Shown here: one piece after another, positions 6,449 to 6,586 of the stretch
Layout of the letters: each line of letters starts with the position of its first letter
Position numbering within the stretch: position 1 is the first letter of the stretch
DNA from: Bdellovibrionales bacterium
Lineage (GTDB): Bacteria > Bdellovibrionota > UBA1018
Assembly: GCA_018968995.1 (NCBI GenBank)
Contig: JAGWZD010000115.1
Span: 1-6,586 of the forward strand
Length of the DNA stretch: 6,586 nt
Direction of reading: 5' to 3'
The notes under the pieces: model-generated
Told to the model about the DNA's origin: nothing
Seen by the model: the letters and a program-made list of their open reading frames with translations, nothing else
Databases searched by the model: none
Translations under genes and position numbers: made by a program

Positions 6449-6586
6449 TTAATTCATCCAGTTTTTATCGGGTGGATTCACCCACTTGGTGGTGACCTTT
6501 TTCTTGTGCGACCAGAACTCTACGCCATCTTTTCCGGTGATATCTCCATGTCCGTACCGAGATTCCTGGATGCCCCCAAACGAGAA
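6449..6586 (-). CDS. Aldehyde dehydrogenase, C-terminal fragment (methylmalonate-semialdehyde-dehydrogenase-like)
   Basis: Only the last 45 codons and a TAA stop are inside the window; the gene enters from the right edge. The fragment begins FSFGGIQESRYGHGD, continues with GKDGVEFWSHKKKVTTKW, and ends NPPDKNWMN. The F-x-G...GKxGVxF...K.VT..W pattern is the C-terminal end of NAD-dependent aldehyde dehydrogenases. The terminal tryptophan and GKDGVEF resemble CoA-acylating (methyl)malonate semialdehyde dehydrogenases more than the generic betaine-aldehyde type. The catalytic Cys/Glu region is outside. It is 29 nt upstream of urc1 on the same strand, so probably in the same operon. I infer oxidation of a three-carbon semialdehyde such as malonate semialdehyde from uracil carbon. 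A different aldehyde substrate is possible from so short a piece. Confidence 0.8.
   Translation of the reverse strand, partial: FSFGGIQESRYGHGDITGKDGVEFWSHKKKVTTKWVNPPDKNWMN

Overview
This window is one continuous co-directional gene train on the minus strand: seven genes, two of them cut by the window edges. Transcription runs from high to low coordinates. The order is aldehyde dehydrogenase C-terminus (6586-6449), urc1-type GTP-cyclohydrolase-II-like protein (6419-5148), urc4/DUF1688 (5151-3943), upp (3910-3260), udk (3235-2594), a homocysteine S-methyltransferase/methylenetetrahydrofolate reductase fusion (2600-729), and a [2Fe-2S]-ASKHA corrinoid-activator protein (732-1, C-terminus missing). 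Junctions are tight: gaps of 29, 32 and 24 nt, and overlaps of 4, 7 and 4 nt. I see no terminator or convincing promoter inside, so a single operon is the simplest reading. No stretch over 300 bases lacks a gene.

The first block matches the URC (uracil catabolism) route, first described genetically in the yeast Lachancea kluyveri. There a GTP-cyclohydrolase-II paralogue (Urc1), a DUF1688 protein (Urc4) and a uracil phosphoribosyltransferase-type protein (Urc6) break down uracil, with ribosylurea as a reported intermediate and 3-hydroxypropionate as a reported end product. Here upp and udk would both deliver UMP (from uracil and uridine), Urc1 and Urc4 would attack the pyrimidine nucleotide, and the upstream aldehyde dehydrogenase could deal with a three-carbon semialdehyde. 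The urea-handling step, transporter and regulator are not in view.

The second block is one-carbon/methionine metabolism. A YitJ-like fusion carries both the homocysteine methyltransferase and the methyl-THF-making reductase but no pterin-binding or cobalamin-binding domain. The next gene, in ATGA overlap, encodes a ferredoxin-ASKHA protein of the type that reductively reactivates corrinoid proteins. This suggests a dispersed, B12-dependent methionine synthase whose corrinoid subunit lies elsewhere. Why pyrimidine breakdown and methyl-group metabolism share one transcript is the main open question.

The gene structure, Shine-Dalgarno sites and ATG/GTG starts indicate a bacterium, with medium GC content by eye. 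The sequence alone does not fix the taxon. A Gram-negative proteobacterial or Bdellovibrionota-like lineage is only a guess. I see no RNA genes, mobile elements, CRISPR arrays or signs of recent transfer.
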